Positions 1 through 7,738 of a DNA stretch of 33,578 bases are shown in pieces. The stretch spans positions 1 through 33,578 of the forward strand of contig CAMLEF010000006.1 of assembly GCA_946478675.1 (NCBI GenBank). Direction: 5' to 3'. Made by a program: the position numbers and the translations under genes. The notes under the pieces are model-generated. The model saw only the letters and a list, made by a program, of their open reading frames with translations. It was not told where the DNA came from and made no database searches. How positions within the stretch are numbered: position 1 is the stretch's first letter; each line of letters begins with the position of its first letter. This DNA is from an uncultured Flavobacteriales bacterium (GTDB lineage: Bacteria; Bacteroidota; Bacteroidia; Palsa-965).

Positions 1-813
1 GTACCCGGTTGAGGCGGTGCCGATGGTTGGCGGATTGCATCCTCCCGCGCAGCAGGAGCAGTTAAATTGCTGGTCCGGCCCTGCATCCACCGGGCAAAGT
101 CCGCCGATGGAAGCGTCGTCGATCAGCCAGCTGAAGGTGGTGCTGTGATTGGCATCGTTACAAAACAGCATCGGGCCGACCACCACGTAATACGTAGCGT
201 TCGAAGGCGGCGTCCAGTCCATTTCCATTTTCACCCATCCGCCGGCGTCATTGGTAATCGTAGGCGCGACGTAAGTCTGGCTGCGAACGTTCCCCAGGAT
301 GTTTGCGGCAGTAGATCCAACGCTGGTGTTCACGAAACAGAATCCCATGCTCAGGCTGTTGGTGGTGGGTGAGAGCGTGAACGTGCTTTGCGGGTTGATG
401 TAAGCGGTGATGCGATACGTAACGGTGGTGGAAAACGTGCCGCTCATTTGCTGGTACACGTATTCGCTCGACGCTGCGGCGCTCGGGTAATAACCTACTG
501 CTTCACAATGCGCGTAGCCGTTCGAGGTGCGCGGGCTGCCGCTCTGGCAGGCGCTGGTTCCGCCGGTGCCCTGGTTGAAATAATCGACGCCTGAGCTGGA
601 GCCGCTGACGTCGGTGTAACCCGAGCAGGAAGAGTTGTACGACATCTTCAATCCGCCCCAATTCGAGCAATGTGTGATGTTGTAAGAGCTGGGCGGAGTT
701 GCACAGGTAGGAATTGTGCCGAACGTTTCAAAACCACCGTTGCTGATCGTTTGCGCCTGCAGGCCCGCGGTAAGACCAGCCAGGAGTGTGAGAGTAAGCG
801 TTTTTAGTTTCAT
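1..813 (-). CDS. Secreted protein, N-terminal 271 residues (C-terminus outside window)
   Basis: The frame is open from an ATG at 811-813 to the window edge. It starts with a signal peptide (MKLKTLTLTLLAGLTAGLQA, cut before QTIS). Residues about 24-235 look like a jelly-roll, carbohydrate-binding-like domain of the kind that opens Bacteroidota surface proteins: NGGFE near the start, a VDYFNQG motif, YVYQQMSG, a YRITAYIN strand and WLIDDASIGG at the end. From about residue 240 an Ig-like/PKD-type module begins (DAGPDQ, then IGTAS), typical of T9SS cargo, but the C-terminus that would show a sorting domain is missing. The domain has many cysteines, suggesting disulphides outside the cytoplasm. 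No enzymatic motif is visible. Export and surface location are well supported; function is unknown. Confidence 0.85.
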   Translation of the reverse strand, partial: MKLKTLTLTLLAGLTAGLQAQTISNGGFETFGTIPTCATPPSSYNITHCSNWGGLKMSYNSSCSGYTDVSGSSSGVDYFNQGTGGTSACQSGSPRTSNGYAHCEAVGYYPSAAASSEYVYQQMSGTFSTTVTYRITAYINPQSTFTLSPTTNSLSMGFCFVNTSVGSTAANILGNVRSQTYVAPTITNDAGGWVKMEMDWTPPSNATYYVVVGPMLFCNDANHSTTFSWLIDDASIGGLCPVDAGPDQQFNCSCCAGGCNPPTIGTASTGY

Positions 814-900
814 GGCTAAATATTTTAAATGGTTACAATAAAATATATACTATATAAATATAATATTTAAAATCAAACTGCAAAGTAGAATGTGGCAAGG
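814..900 (-). promoter_or_regulatory. AT-rich upstream region of the first secreted protein
   Basis: The stretch just upstream of the ATG is very AT-rich (TATATAAATATAATATT around 844-870), in sharp contrast to the GC-rich surroundings, as expected for a promoter and an unstructured leader. I see no clean TAnnTTTG element, so the exact promoter is not assigned. Confidence 0.3.
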
Positions 901-935
901 CGTGGCTGCTTGTAACAGGGCGGTTTAGAAATGAT

Positions 936-976
936 AAAAGAAAAAGCCGCGCTTGGGAAGTGCGGCTTTCTCTTTT
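936..976 (-). terminator. Bidirectional intrinsic terminator
   Basis: Perfect 8-bp stem AAAGCCGC (943-950) / GCGGCTTT (962-969) with an 11-nt loop. An A-run before it and a T-run after it let it work on either strand. On the minus strand it ends the transcript of the small secreted paralogues. Confidence 0.75.
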
Positions 977-1074
977 TGTATGACGGTCACTGCATCCGCA
1001 TCGGTAATGCATTCGGCGCCTGTCAGCGTGTAGGTGATAACGCCAGCAAGGTTAGCCGTGGTTTGCAGGATGGG
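977..1074 (-). pseudogene. Coding-looking relic behind the stop of the 122-aa gene
   Basis: Reading on in the same frame after the TGA at 1075-1077 gives PILQTTANLAGVITYTL, then TGAECITDADAVTVIQ, before the terminator. This has the composition and rhythm of the last strand of a Bacteroidota Ig-like module (compare the VATDSLGCMTDTSITVAV type of strand in the protein at 3986-6238). There is no start codon of its own. It may be the remaining 3' end of an older secreted-protein gene, or the C-terminus of the upstream gene cut off by a stop mutation. The call rests on protein-like sequence only. Confidence 0.4.
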
Positions 1075-1443
1075 TCAGCCTTTCAGGCCTGTGGAATGTA
1101 TGGCGCCAGCTCTGGTGTTCCTTTTCCCAACCACATAAATAATGGCCGGTCGTTTTCGCCGCGCGCCATTGTCATTAACGATCAGCTGGTCGTAGATCAC
1201 GGTTGTTCCCACAGGTGAAGATTGGATCGCATGAATGACGGAAGCGGGAAGTTTATTGCTCCGGACGGTAATTTCCATTACAGTGCTCCCGTTGCGGATG
1301 ATCGAAACCGTGCATGAAACCACATTGGAGTCCAGCGGATAATATTGGCCTGCCGCAACCGTATCCTTTGGAGGAGAAGTTTGTGCATGCAGTGAAAAAG
1401 AAATTCCGGCGAACAGCAGAAATAAAAGGAAGCAGAATTTCAT
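1075..1443 (-). CDS. Small secreted protein, GldM C-terminal-domain-like (paralogue A)
   Basis: 122 residues with a signal peptide ending SFSLHA before QTSPP. The mature part has one domain of about 65 residues: a strand (VSCTVSIIRNG), a polar strand (EITVRSNKLP), a helix (VIHAIQSS), then GTTVIYDQLIVNDNG and a final strand RPAIIYVVG. This order resembles, from memory of the family, the last domain of GldM (SNKL, helix, GxxxYxEDI, GPDG, PIIFKI). GldM is the periplasmic shaft of the T9SS/gliding motor; here the domain stands alone. The neighbour at 1489-1842 is a clear paralogue that ends at NTRAGAVR, whereas this one runs eight residues further (IHSTGLKG), possibly read from a relic. Secretion is sure; the GldM link is an inference, and no function is assigned. 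Confidence 0.75.
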   Translation of the reverse strand: MKFCFLLFLLFAGISFSLHAQTSPPKDTVAAGQYYPLDSNVVSCTVSIIRNGSTVMEITVRSNKLPASVIHAIQSSPVGTTVIYDQLIVNDNGARRKRPAIIYVVGKRNTRAGAIHSTGLKG

Positions 1444-1488
1444 TTTTATTTTCCTAATGCCTCTTTCATCGGAAAGATACAGCTGTTC

Positions 1489-1842
1489 TTATCGTACCGC
1501 ACCTGCTCGCGTGTTGTGCGTGCCGATGACGTACACAACAGAAGGCCGTTTTTTCAGGACACCGTTTTCATTCACCGTGATCGCTTCGTAAATGATCTTT
1601 GTGCCTGCAGGCTGCGTTTCGATCAGTCGCGTGATCGTCGGCGGCAGTTGACTTCCCTGGATATTGTACTCCGTCGATTTTCCACCGCTCATGATCACGA
1701 CAGTGTAGGAAATGAAATTCGAATCCGGCTGGTAATAATAACCGGCGGTGATGGTGTCGACGCGCGTGGCGGGTGTGTTGGTTTGCGCGTGATGAATAGC
1801 CGGCACCAGCAGGAAAAGAAACAGGGGAAGAAGAAAACGCAT
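1489..1842 (-). CDS. Small secreted protein, GldM C-terminal-domain-like (paralogue B)
   Basis: 117 residues with signal peptide MRFLLPLFLFLLVPAIHHA, cut before QTNT. The mature domain matches the downstream paralogue along its length: DTITAGYYYQPDSN against DTVAAGQYYPLDSN, then the core GTKIIYEAITVNENG, KKRPSVVYVIG, and the shared end NTRAGA. The 45-nt gap and shared direction suggest one transcript of two duplicated genes. The gene is divergent from the lysyl-oxidase-like gene starting at 1951. The domain resembles the final beta-rich domain of GldM, but length and isolation differ from GldM (about 500 residues with an N-terminal membrane helix). It could be a periplasmic or surface accessory protein; function is unknown. 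Confidence 0.78.
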   Translation of the reverse strand: MRFLLPLFLFLLVPAIHHAQTNTPATRVDTITAGYYYQPDSNFISYTVVIMSGGKSTEYNIQGSQLPPTITRLIETQPAGTKIIYEAITVNENGVLKKRPSVVYVIGTHNTRAGAVR

Positions 1843-1950
1843 GACAGAGGATGTTTGTATTACCGAAATGTAAACTATTCTTTCCGGAAATTACATGATT
1901 CATACAACCTTGCTTTTCCCTATATTTATTCCCCGCCAAATCTTCCTTCG
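1843..1950. promoter_or_regulatory. Divergent promoter region
   Basis: This 108-nt gap separates divergent genes. On the plus strand TATATTTA at 1921-1928 matches seven of eight positions of the Bacteroidota -7 element TAnnTTTG and lies 22 nt before the ATG at 1951. On the minus strand TACATTTC, about 25 nt before the ATG of the gene ending at 1489, is a similar near match. Neither has a convincing -33 TTG at the right distance. Confidence 0.3.
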
Positions 1951-3771
1951 ATGAAAAAACTTTACGCCTCTCTTTTGGCTGCCGTCTGTTTTGCGCCGCT
2001 CGCGTTTGCACAAACGTTCACGCTCAACACCAACGCAGCGATCCATGACAACGCCAACACTTCCGTGGCGATCAGCGTTACGGGGCTTCCTGCTGTTGCG
2101 GATTCTTCGTTCGGACTTTGTTCCGTGACGCTGAGCCTGCATCACACGTACGACGGCGACCTCGACATCTGGCTTGTTGCGCCTTCGAACGATTCGATCC
2201 AGCTCTCGAACAACGAAGGCGGCGGCGGCGACAATTTCACGTCTACCGTTTTTACGATGAGCGCCACCACGCTGATCCAGAACGGAACGGCGCCTTTCAC
2301 GGGGAACTTCCTGCCGGAATTTTCGCTGAACAATCTGAACAGCGGACAAAATCCGAACGGCACCTGGCGCCTCAGCGTGTCGGATGAAGCGCCGGCCGAT
2401 ACCGGGCATATCATCAGCGTTGCGCTGAACTTCTGCTCCAATCCGCCCGCCGATCCGCCGACCTTCGCAGGTCCGTGCGCGATGAACAACGGCGGCGGCT
2501 GCCAGTGCCCCGACGGTTCACAGGATTGCGACCTGCTGCCGGATATGCTTGCTTCGGGCGACATCATCACGCAGCAGCACACGGAATATCCCGGCTACAT
2601 GACGCTCAGCAACGCGACGCCGAACGTGGGCTGGGGCCCGATGGAAATTCATGGTTCCAACAGCTGCTGGTGCGATACGGTGCAGGTGAACTGTAACACG
2701 TCGCTTTGCCCGAACGGCAACCCGCCCACGCAGCAGCTCACGCAGCGCATCTACCACAAGAACGGTAACACGATCACCTATCACGATACGCTGACGCCGG
2801 GAACGATGAGCTATCATCCTTCGCACGGCCACATCCACGTCAACAACTGGGCGGAATTCACGCTGCGCACGATGGATCCCAATGATCCGAACCCGACGCA
2901 CTGGCCCATCCTCGGTGCCGGCGCCAAGATCAGCTTCTGCCTCATCAACCTCGGTGACTGCACCAACGATCTCGGTTACTGCCGCGACACCGCCGGTAAC
3001 GTGATCACGATGGCCAACGTTCCGAACGCCCCGCTCGGCGCCGTCAGCGGTTGCGGTGTGGACCAGGGCATTTACACCGGCATGCTCGACATTTACGACC
3101 AGTCACTGCCCGGCATGAACATCGACCTGTCGAATGTGTGCAACGGCTCGTACTGGATCGTTTCGATCACCGACCCCGACAACAACTTCATCGAGCAGAA
3201 CGACAACAACAACTGGGCGGCGGTACCGATCACGCTCATCATGCAGCACAACCCGATCACGTCTTCGTTCGGCGTGACGTCGGTTTCCGGGAATTCCGTG
3301 ACGTTCTCGAACAACAATACCGATCTCTCTTCTTTCGAATGGGATTTCGGCGACGGCAACACCGACACGACGAACAACCCGGCAATGCATACGTACGCCA
3401 ACCCGGGCACGTACACGGTAACGCTCACGCAGACGAACCCGTGCGGCTCTTACATCAGCACGCAGGTGATCACGATTACCGGCATGGAAGAGACCGGCAA
3501 TTTCGCCGCGCTGCTGCTCAGCGCCGCACCGAACCCGGCCGCCGGCACCACGACGATCAGCTACACGATGCCGGAAAGCGGCGCGATGCAGCTCGAGATT
3601 TACGACCTGCTCGGTAACCGTGTTGCAATGGCAGAACAAGGCAACGCTTCACAAGGCACGCATACGGTCGACGTCGATTTCAATGCGCTCGGCCTTGCCA
3701 ACGGCACGTACATTTTCCGCCTCACGACACCGGGCCATTACAGCACGCTGCGTGTCGTGAATTCGAAATAG
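1951..3771 (+). CDS. T9SS-exported lysyl-oxidase-like protein with P-domain and PKD domain
   Basis: 606 residues from the ATG at 1951; an earlier in-frame start is ignored because this one begins a clear signal peptide (MKKLYASLLAAVCFAPLAFA, cut after A20). Residues 22-158 form a proprotein-convertase-type P-domain (HTYDGDLDIWLVAPS; NPNGTWRLSVSDEAPADTG). Residues about 190-430 are lysyl-oxidase-like: HPSHGHIHVNNWAEF carries the HxHxH copper triad (H292, H294, H296), GAKISFCL supplies K326, and DIYDQSLPGMNIDL supplies Y382, matching the lysine and tyrosine that form the LTQ cofactor in animal LOX (K320, Y355). A PKD domain (about 433-512, FEWDFGDG) and a type A T9SS sorting domain (about 525-606, PNPAAGTTTISYTMPESG, then LANGTYIFRL) follow. 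Expected role: copper/quinone oxidation of amines, perhaps lysines, at the cell surface. Bacterial LOX homologues are known; the substrate here is not. Confidence 0.88.
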   Translation: MKKLYASLLAAVCFAPLAFAQTFTLNTNAAIHDNANTSVAISVTGLPAVADSSFGLCSVTLSLHHTYDGDLDIWLVAPSNDSIQLSNNEGGGGDNFTSTVFTMSATTLIQNGTAPFTGNFLPEFSLNNLNSGQNPNGTWRLSVSDEAPADTGHIISVALNFCSNPPADPPTFAGPCAMNNGGGCQCPDGSQDCDLLPDMLASGDIITQQHTEYPGYMTLSNATPNVGWGPMEIHGSNSCWCDTVQVNCNTSLCPNGNPPTQQLTQRIYHKNGNTITYHDTLTPGTMSYHPSHGHIHVNNWAEFTLRTMDPNDPNPTHWPILGAGAKISFCLINLGDCTNDLGYCRDTAGNVITMANVPNAPLGAVSGCGVDQGIYTGMLDIYDQSLPGMNIDLSNVCNGSYWIVSITDPDNNFIEQNDNNNWAAVPITLIMQHNPITSSFGVTSVSGNSVTFSNNNTDLSSFEWDFGDGNTDTTNNPAMHTYANPGTYTVTLTQTNPCGSYISTQVITITGMEETGNFAALLLSAAPNPAAGTTTISYTMPESGAMQLEIYDLLGNRVAMAEQGNASQGTHTVDVDFNALGLANGTYIFRLTTPGHYSTLRVVNSK

Positions 3772-3793
3772 GACAATAGCATTTTACGCTGGT

Positions 3794-3826
3794 AAATCCC
3801 GGGAGAAAAATCTTCCGGGATTTTTA
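3794..3826 (+). terminator. Intrinsic terminator of the lysyl-oxidase-like gene
   Basis: Nine-bp perfect stem AAATCCCGG (3794-3802) / CCGGGATTT (3815-3823) with a 12-nt loop and a T-rich tail, 23 nt after the stop codon. Confidence 0.85.
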
Positions 3827-3948
3827 TTTGTGCGAAACGGAAATGGACCGGCACCAGCGTCGTCTTTGCATCCTGTTGTTGTTCTGCCGTTTCCGGGTGG
3901 TTGTTGATTTCTTTCTGCGCGGCGAACACCAAAGGATGAAAATATGTT

Positions 3949-3956
3949 CACCTTTG
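3949..3956 (+). promoter_or_regulatory. Candidate -7 element before the interrupted T9SS gene
   Basis: CACCTTTG is close to TAnnTTTG and ends 29 nt before the ATG at 3986, giving a leader of roughly 25 nt. No clear -33 TTG is seen at the usual distance, so support is modest. Confidence 0.25.
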
Positions 3957-3985
3957 CGCTCCTGAAAAATCAACTCACTCTTTTT

Positions 3986-6238
3986 ATGAAAAAACGATTA
4001 CGCAACTTCTTTACTGTTGTGGCCGGACTGGTTACGACTGTAGTTAGCGCACAGACCTATTCTTCATGGGCGCTGGCAGTCGACAACAACAACGGCATGT
4101 ATGACACCATCGCTGCTCCCGGCGATTCGCTGCATTTCCGTTTCGCGAACGCAGGAAGCCTCGCTTACACGCAGGCGCGCCTGGTCGTGTATTACCAGGG
4201 CAACGTCGGCGACGGGAACGAATACTTCGATCTGTTCGATGAAACGCTGAATTACCAGGGATAAGTCGGTCCGAACTCGTATGAGCAGGATTGCGCGCCG
4301 GAAGATTCCGCGGTGTTCTATTTCAACACGAGTGACATCAATACCTGGAATGCCGACAACGCGATCGACTTCGTGCTCGTGAGCAGCTTCGGCCCGGGAT
4401 TCTGCCCGTTGAATACCGTACGTGCGCACCTGTCGTATGATTACTGCGCAGCAGGTTACCCGGCACAATTCGCCAGCATGTCCATCAGCAACCCGGCGGT
4501 CTGCGTTTATGACGGCGCCCAGCTGCTGACCGGTATTCCTGCGGGCGGCACCTTCAGCGGCCCCGGCGTTTCCGGCAATACGTTCGACCCGGTGAACCTT
4601 ACGCCCGGAATATATACGCTGAACTACGTCGCTACCGATTCGCTGGGTTGCATGACCGATACGTCGATTACCGTTGCCGTGAAATATCTGCCGACAGTGA
4701 ACAACGGTGATCCGCTGGTCGCCTGCTACGGCACGGCTGCATCACTGACTTCTGATGCCGGTGCGAATTCCGTTTGGTTTGCCGATGCTGCGATGACGCA
4801 GATCCTCGATACGGCTGCAACGTTCCAGACGCCTGTGCTCACGCAAACAACGACGTACTGGCTGGCGCCGATCGACAAGAACGATCATTTCTCTATCGAC
4901 ACCGTTACGGCCGACAATTACCTTACCGTTGACGTAAACAATTACGCCGGAGACGACCGCGGCGGCATGGCAATCACACCGAACTATGTTTACCTGAATG
5001 GTGACAACCACGCTGTGCGTTACGACCTCGACCTGAACCCGGCTTCGGTCGTGCCGCTGCCGATCCGTGACGGTATCGTTTCTGACCTCCGCACCGGTAA
5101 GCTGTGGACGCTTTGGAACAGCGCTAATAACACCGATCCGCAGAACGCACCGGGCCAGTTCCTGGTGACCGACCTGCGCGGCATGGACAGCGTGCTCAAC
5201 TTCACCAATGCGATGGTGCATCTTTCACAGCCGATCGACATGGGTTACGCCAACCAGAACAACGGCATTTTCGCCGGCTTCGGTTACGTTGGTATTTACA
5301 GCGGCGACACGCAACACTGGTACGTGATCGACATCGATAACGGTTTCGTGACGGATCTCGGTTACCTGTATGACCCGGAACTCTACGGCGCTGAAAACTG
5401 GTCCAGCTGGGGCATGCTCGAATCCGATTGCAACGGCTCATTCGCTGCAGTCTATCGCGATAACAACTCAACGGAAATCCGTCGTCGTGTGCTGCCGGAT
5501 GGTACGGTAACAACGATCGGTAACTTCACACAGGGCATCAGCGATATGGCGAGCCTCGTGTATAACCCGTGGAACAACCGCTGGTACTGGCACTACGAAG
5601 GATCGTCATCCACTTTCGGTGGAACGAACGAGACACTCGGTTATGCCGATGCTTCCGACACGACCTTCACCTGCGCAGGCCCCGACCTCGGTTGCGCGCA
5701 GTCGTTAACGATCACTGTTCCTGCCGACGTAACGCTGAACCTCGCGTCGAACAATTTCTGCTTTGAAGACGGCGCTGTCCTGCTGAATGGCGGCGCTCCT
5801 GCAGGCGGCACCTACAGCGGCATCGGTGTAGGCACGGGCCCGAACGGCACGGTGTTCTTCCCGGCGCTTTCCGGTACCGGCACCTTCACGCTTGCGTACA
5901 CGTACACGGATTCCGTAACGGGTTGCACCGACGTGGCAACAACACAGGTGACGGTGAACAACTGCACCGGCATTGCGGAAGAAACTTTTGCAACCGGCAT
6001 CAGCGTTTACCCGAACCCGAACAACGGCGTCTTCACGCTCGGCGTCAATGCAACTGCCGATCAGCTGCTGATCGAAGTGACGGACCTCACCGGCCGCACG
6101 ATCTACAGCGCGCAGGAACAAAACGTAACGCCGGGCTTCACGAAGCAGATCAGCCTCGAAGGTTTTGCTTCAGGCATGTACATGCTGCGCCTCACGAACG
6201 GCAACGAGCAGCAGGTCCGCATGATCAGCGTGCAGTAA
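3986..6238 (+). pseudogene. Large T9SS-exported surface protein interrupted by one in-frame TAA
   Basis: From the ATG at 3986 (signal peptide MKKRLRNFFTVVAGLVTTVVSA, then QTYSS) the frame runs to 6238, broken only by TAA at 4262-4264, codon 93. The frame does not shift: DETLNYQG precedes the stop and VGPNSYEQDCAPEDSAVFYF follows. Codon counting gives an N-terminal beta-rich domain (about 24-165), an Ig-like module with GGTFSGPGVSGNTFDP (about 165-235), a second Ig-like module (237-293), a beta-propeller-like segment of about 270 residues (GGMAITPNYVYLNGDN, WYVIDIDNGFVTDLGYL), a third Ig-like module (GGTYSGIGVG) and a T9SS type A sorting domain from about 667 (YPNPNNGVFTLG; GMYMLRLTNG). A single substitution from a Tyr codon (TAT/TAC) would explain the stop. 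It may be a young pseudogene or a sequencing error. The downstream part alone lacks a signal peptide and could not be exported. Confidence 0.8.
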
Positions 6239-6254
6239 CCTGTTTTGCTTTCAA

Positions 6255-6292
6255 CAAAAAATCCGTCCTGGTTTTCCGGGACGGATTTTTTT
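6255..6292. terminator. Bidirectional terminator between convergent genes
   Basis: Ten-bp perfect stem AAATCCGTCC (6259-6268) / GGACGGATTT (6279-6288), with an A-run before and a T-run after. It lies 16 nt behind the T9SS gene and 18 nt behind the last gene of the minus-strand SUF operon, so it can end both transcripts. Confidence 0.85.
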
Positions 6293-6309
6293 ATGCGTGA
6301 AGAAATGGA

Positions 6310-6822
6310 TCAGTTGGCTTTCGGTCGCTTGTACACCGGAACGGTGGAGCAGGGTTCGCCGTACATGATGCTTTGCGCGACGGCACGCAGTTTTTTCGTG
6401 ATCTCGATGTAAGCGGTTTTCGGAATGGGTTTGTCGCCGCAGCCTTTGATGACGACACGTGCGTTGCGGTACTGTTCGATGTCCAGCGCTGCAAGAATTT
6501 CATCGAACAAAACCGTCTCGAGCAATTCGAGCGAACCGAAGACAATTTTTTTCGCGAACGGCTCCAGCGCAGCCGCCAGCAGCATCCACGCCCAGTCGGG
6601 AATGATCGCGTCGGCGGAGCAGGTGAGGGCGACGTATTTGTCTTTGTACTGCGACCAGTCGTGTGTTTTGATGAATTCGCGAAAATCTTTTTCCCGCAGG
6701 ATCAATCCCTGGAACAGCTGGTCTTTGATGTCGAGCAGCACACGTTCCCCGGGGAGATACATTTCTCCGAGGTCGATCGTGACCAGGCCGCTTTGTGCTA
6801 CTTTATTGACGATCTCTTCCAT
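6310..6822 (-). CDS. DUF2480 family protein
   Basis: 170 residues from the ATG at 6820-6822. An upstream in-frame start would translate a repeat and is rejected. The protein begins MEEIVNKVAQSGLVTIDLGE and matches the Bacteroidota family DUF2480 over its length: CSADAIIPDWAWML, VVIKGCGDKPIPK, ITKKLRAVAQS and the end YGEPCSTVPVYKR. Conserved cysteines in CSAD, KGCGD and GEPC stand out. There is no signal peptide or membrane segment, so it is cytoplasmic. Biochemical function is unknown. It is the last gene of the SUF cluster and a heptad-repeat hairpin separates it from sufT. The position and the cysteines make a link with Fe-S metabolism reasonable but unproven. Confidence 0.88.
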   Translation of the reverse strand: MEEIVNKVAQSGLVTIDLGEMYLPGERVLLDIKDQLFQGLILREKDFREFIKTHDWSQYKDKYVALTCSADAIIPDWAWMLLAAALEPFAKKIVFGSLELLETVLFDEILAALDIEQYRNARVVIKGCGDKPIPKTAYIEITKKLRAVAQSIMYGEPCSTVPVYKRPKAN

Positions 6823-6827
6823 GGTTA

Positions 6828-6899
6828 GTTCGGAGTTTGGAGTTTTGAGTTCGGAGCGTGGAGTAGTATTACTCCGAACTCCGGACTCCAAACTCCCGA
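6828..6899. repeat. Heptad-repeat hairpin between sufT and the DUF2480 gene
   Basis: The left arm is built of 7-nt units (GGAGTTT, GGAGTTT, TGAGTTC, GGAGCGT). The right arm, read as reverse complement, is GGAGTTT, GGAGTCC, GGAGTTC, GGAGTAA. The arms pair imperfectly around a short loop near 6867-6870. It fills nearly the whole gap between two operon genes and lies within about 8 nt of the sufT stop. The same unit occurs at 19709-19785. Confidence 0.8.
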
Positions 6900-6906
6900 C
6901 TTCTGT

Positions 6907-7236
6907 CTACATGAATCCCAATTCCAGTTGTGCGACTTCGCTCATCATGTCTTTTTCCCACGGCGGGTCGAAGGAGATTTCCACTTTTACTGCGCGCACG
7001 CCTTCCACGTCGCGGACTTTCTGTTCCACTTCGGACGGAAGCGATTCTGCGGCGGGACAATTCGGTGAGGTCAGCGTCATCGTGATCTTCACTTCGTTGT
7101 CGTCGTTGATGTTGATCTCGTAGATCAGCCCCAGCTCCCAGATGTCCACGGGAATCTCCGGGTCAAAGCAGGTTTTGATCGCGTCGATGACCTTCTGCGC
7201 GAACGCTGCATCCTTCGAAATAATAACTGCGGGCAT
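6907..7236 (-). CDS. sufT: MIP18/DUF59 family Fe-S assembly protein
   Basis: 109 residues made of one MIP18 (DUF59) domain. The signature DPEIPVDIWELGLIY (residues about 25-39) is complete, followed by VKITMTLTSPNCPAAESLP, where the cysteine of the TxPxCP motif is the conserved reactive residue, and VKVEISFDPPWEKDMMSE near the end. Single-domain members such as SufT act in maturation of Fe-S proteins, probably in cluster transfer to targets, in the cytoplasm. The gene follows sufE in the operon, which supports this role; the family also includes PaaD, but no phenylacetate genes are nearby. Start ATG at 7234-7236, preceded by A-rich sequence contributed by the hairpin element upstream. Confidence 0.88.
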   Translation of the reverse strand: MPAVIISKDAAFAQKVIDAIKTCFDPEIPVDIWELGLIYEININDDNEVKITMTLTSPNCPAAESLPSEVEQKVRDVEGVRAVKVEISFDPPWEKDMMSEVAQLELGFM

Positions 7237-7242
7237 TGTATT

Positions 7243-7317
7243 TATTTTTTCTCTGCGTCCTCCGCGCCTCTGCGGCGAATGTTTTTTGCCGCAGAGCCGC
7301 AGAGGGCGCAGAGGTTT
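7243..7317. repeat. Hairpin of 8-9 nt repeats between sufE and sufT
   Basis: Left arm units CTCTGCGTC, CTCCGCGC, CTCTGCGGC (7252-7277); right arm as reverse complement CTCTGCGCC, CTCTGCGG, CTCTGCGGC. The loop is TGTTTT. The right arm runs up to the sufE stop codon at 7316-7318. The outer left flank GTATTTATTTTTTCTC (minus strand GAGAAAAAATAAATAC) sits directly before the sufT start and recurs before sdhB. Confidence 0.8.
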
Positions 7318-7738
7318 AATTTTGTTTAACGCTTAATGCCAACGCATCGAGCTTCATCTGTTTTACCATCGCCAGCAAACCGTTCGAACGCGTCGGCGAA
7401 AGATGATCTTTCAATCCGATCTTTTCGATGAAATCCACCGGCGCATCCACGATCGCTTTCGGCGCCTGGCCGGAAAGCACACGCACCATCAGCGCGACCA
7501 GTCCTTTCGTGATGATCGCATCGCTGTCGGCGTGAAAAACGACATTGCCGTCCTTCAGCTCCGAATACAACCACACGCGGCTCTGGCAGCCTTTGATGAG
7601 ACGATCGTCGGTTTTGTATTGCTCATCCATCGGCGGCAATGATTTTCCGAGGTCGATAATGTACTGGTACTTATCGTCCCACTGATCGAACATCGCAAAC
7701 TCGTCGATGATCTCGTGTTCTGTTTCCGCGATCGTCAT
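7316..7738 (-). CDS. sufE: SufE, sulfur acceptor/transfer protein
   Basis: 140 residues, close to the 138 of E. coli SufE. The catalytic cysteine lies in LIKGCQSRVWL and is residue 51 with the ATG at 7736-7738, the same number as in E. coli. SufE takes persulfide sulfur from SufS and passes it to SufB in the SufBCD scaffold. The ATG shares its A with the stop of sufS (TAATG), so translation is probably coupled, fitting a 1:1 partner. A longer reading with 35 more residues upstream would lie inside sufS and is not used. The C-terminal HLSPTRSNGLLAMVKQM segment is typical of the family. Confidence 0.95.
   Translation of the reverse strand: MTIAETEHEIIDEFAMFDQWDDKYQYIIDLGKSLPPMDEQYKTDDRLIKGCQSRVWLYSELKDGNVVFHADSDAIITKGLVALMVRVLSGQAPKAIVDAPVDFIEKIGLKDHLSPTRSNGLLAMVKQMKLDALALSVKQN

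Noticed and set aside
931..1218. 95-codon plus-strand frame over the terminator and the 122-aa gene
   Set aside because: Antisense to a gene with a clear signal peptide and paralogue, and it starts within the terminator.
3738..3932. 64-codon minus-strand frame behind the lysyl-oxidase-like gene
   Set aside because: It overlaps the gene end and its terminator, has no signal or motif, and no neighbour in its direction.
7237..7317. Possible CRISPR array because of short repeats
   Set aside because: Units are 8-9 nt without spacers and arms are inverted; this is a hairpin element. The same holds for the other repeat sites.
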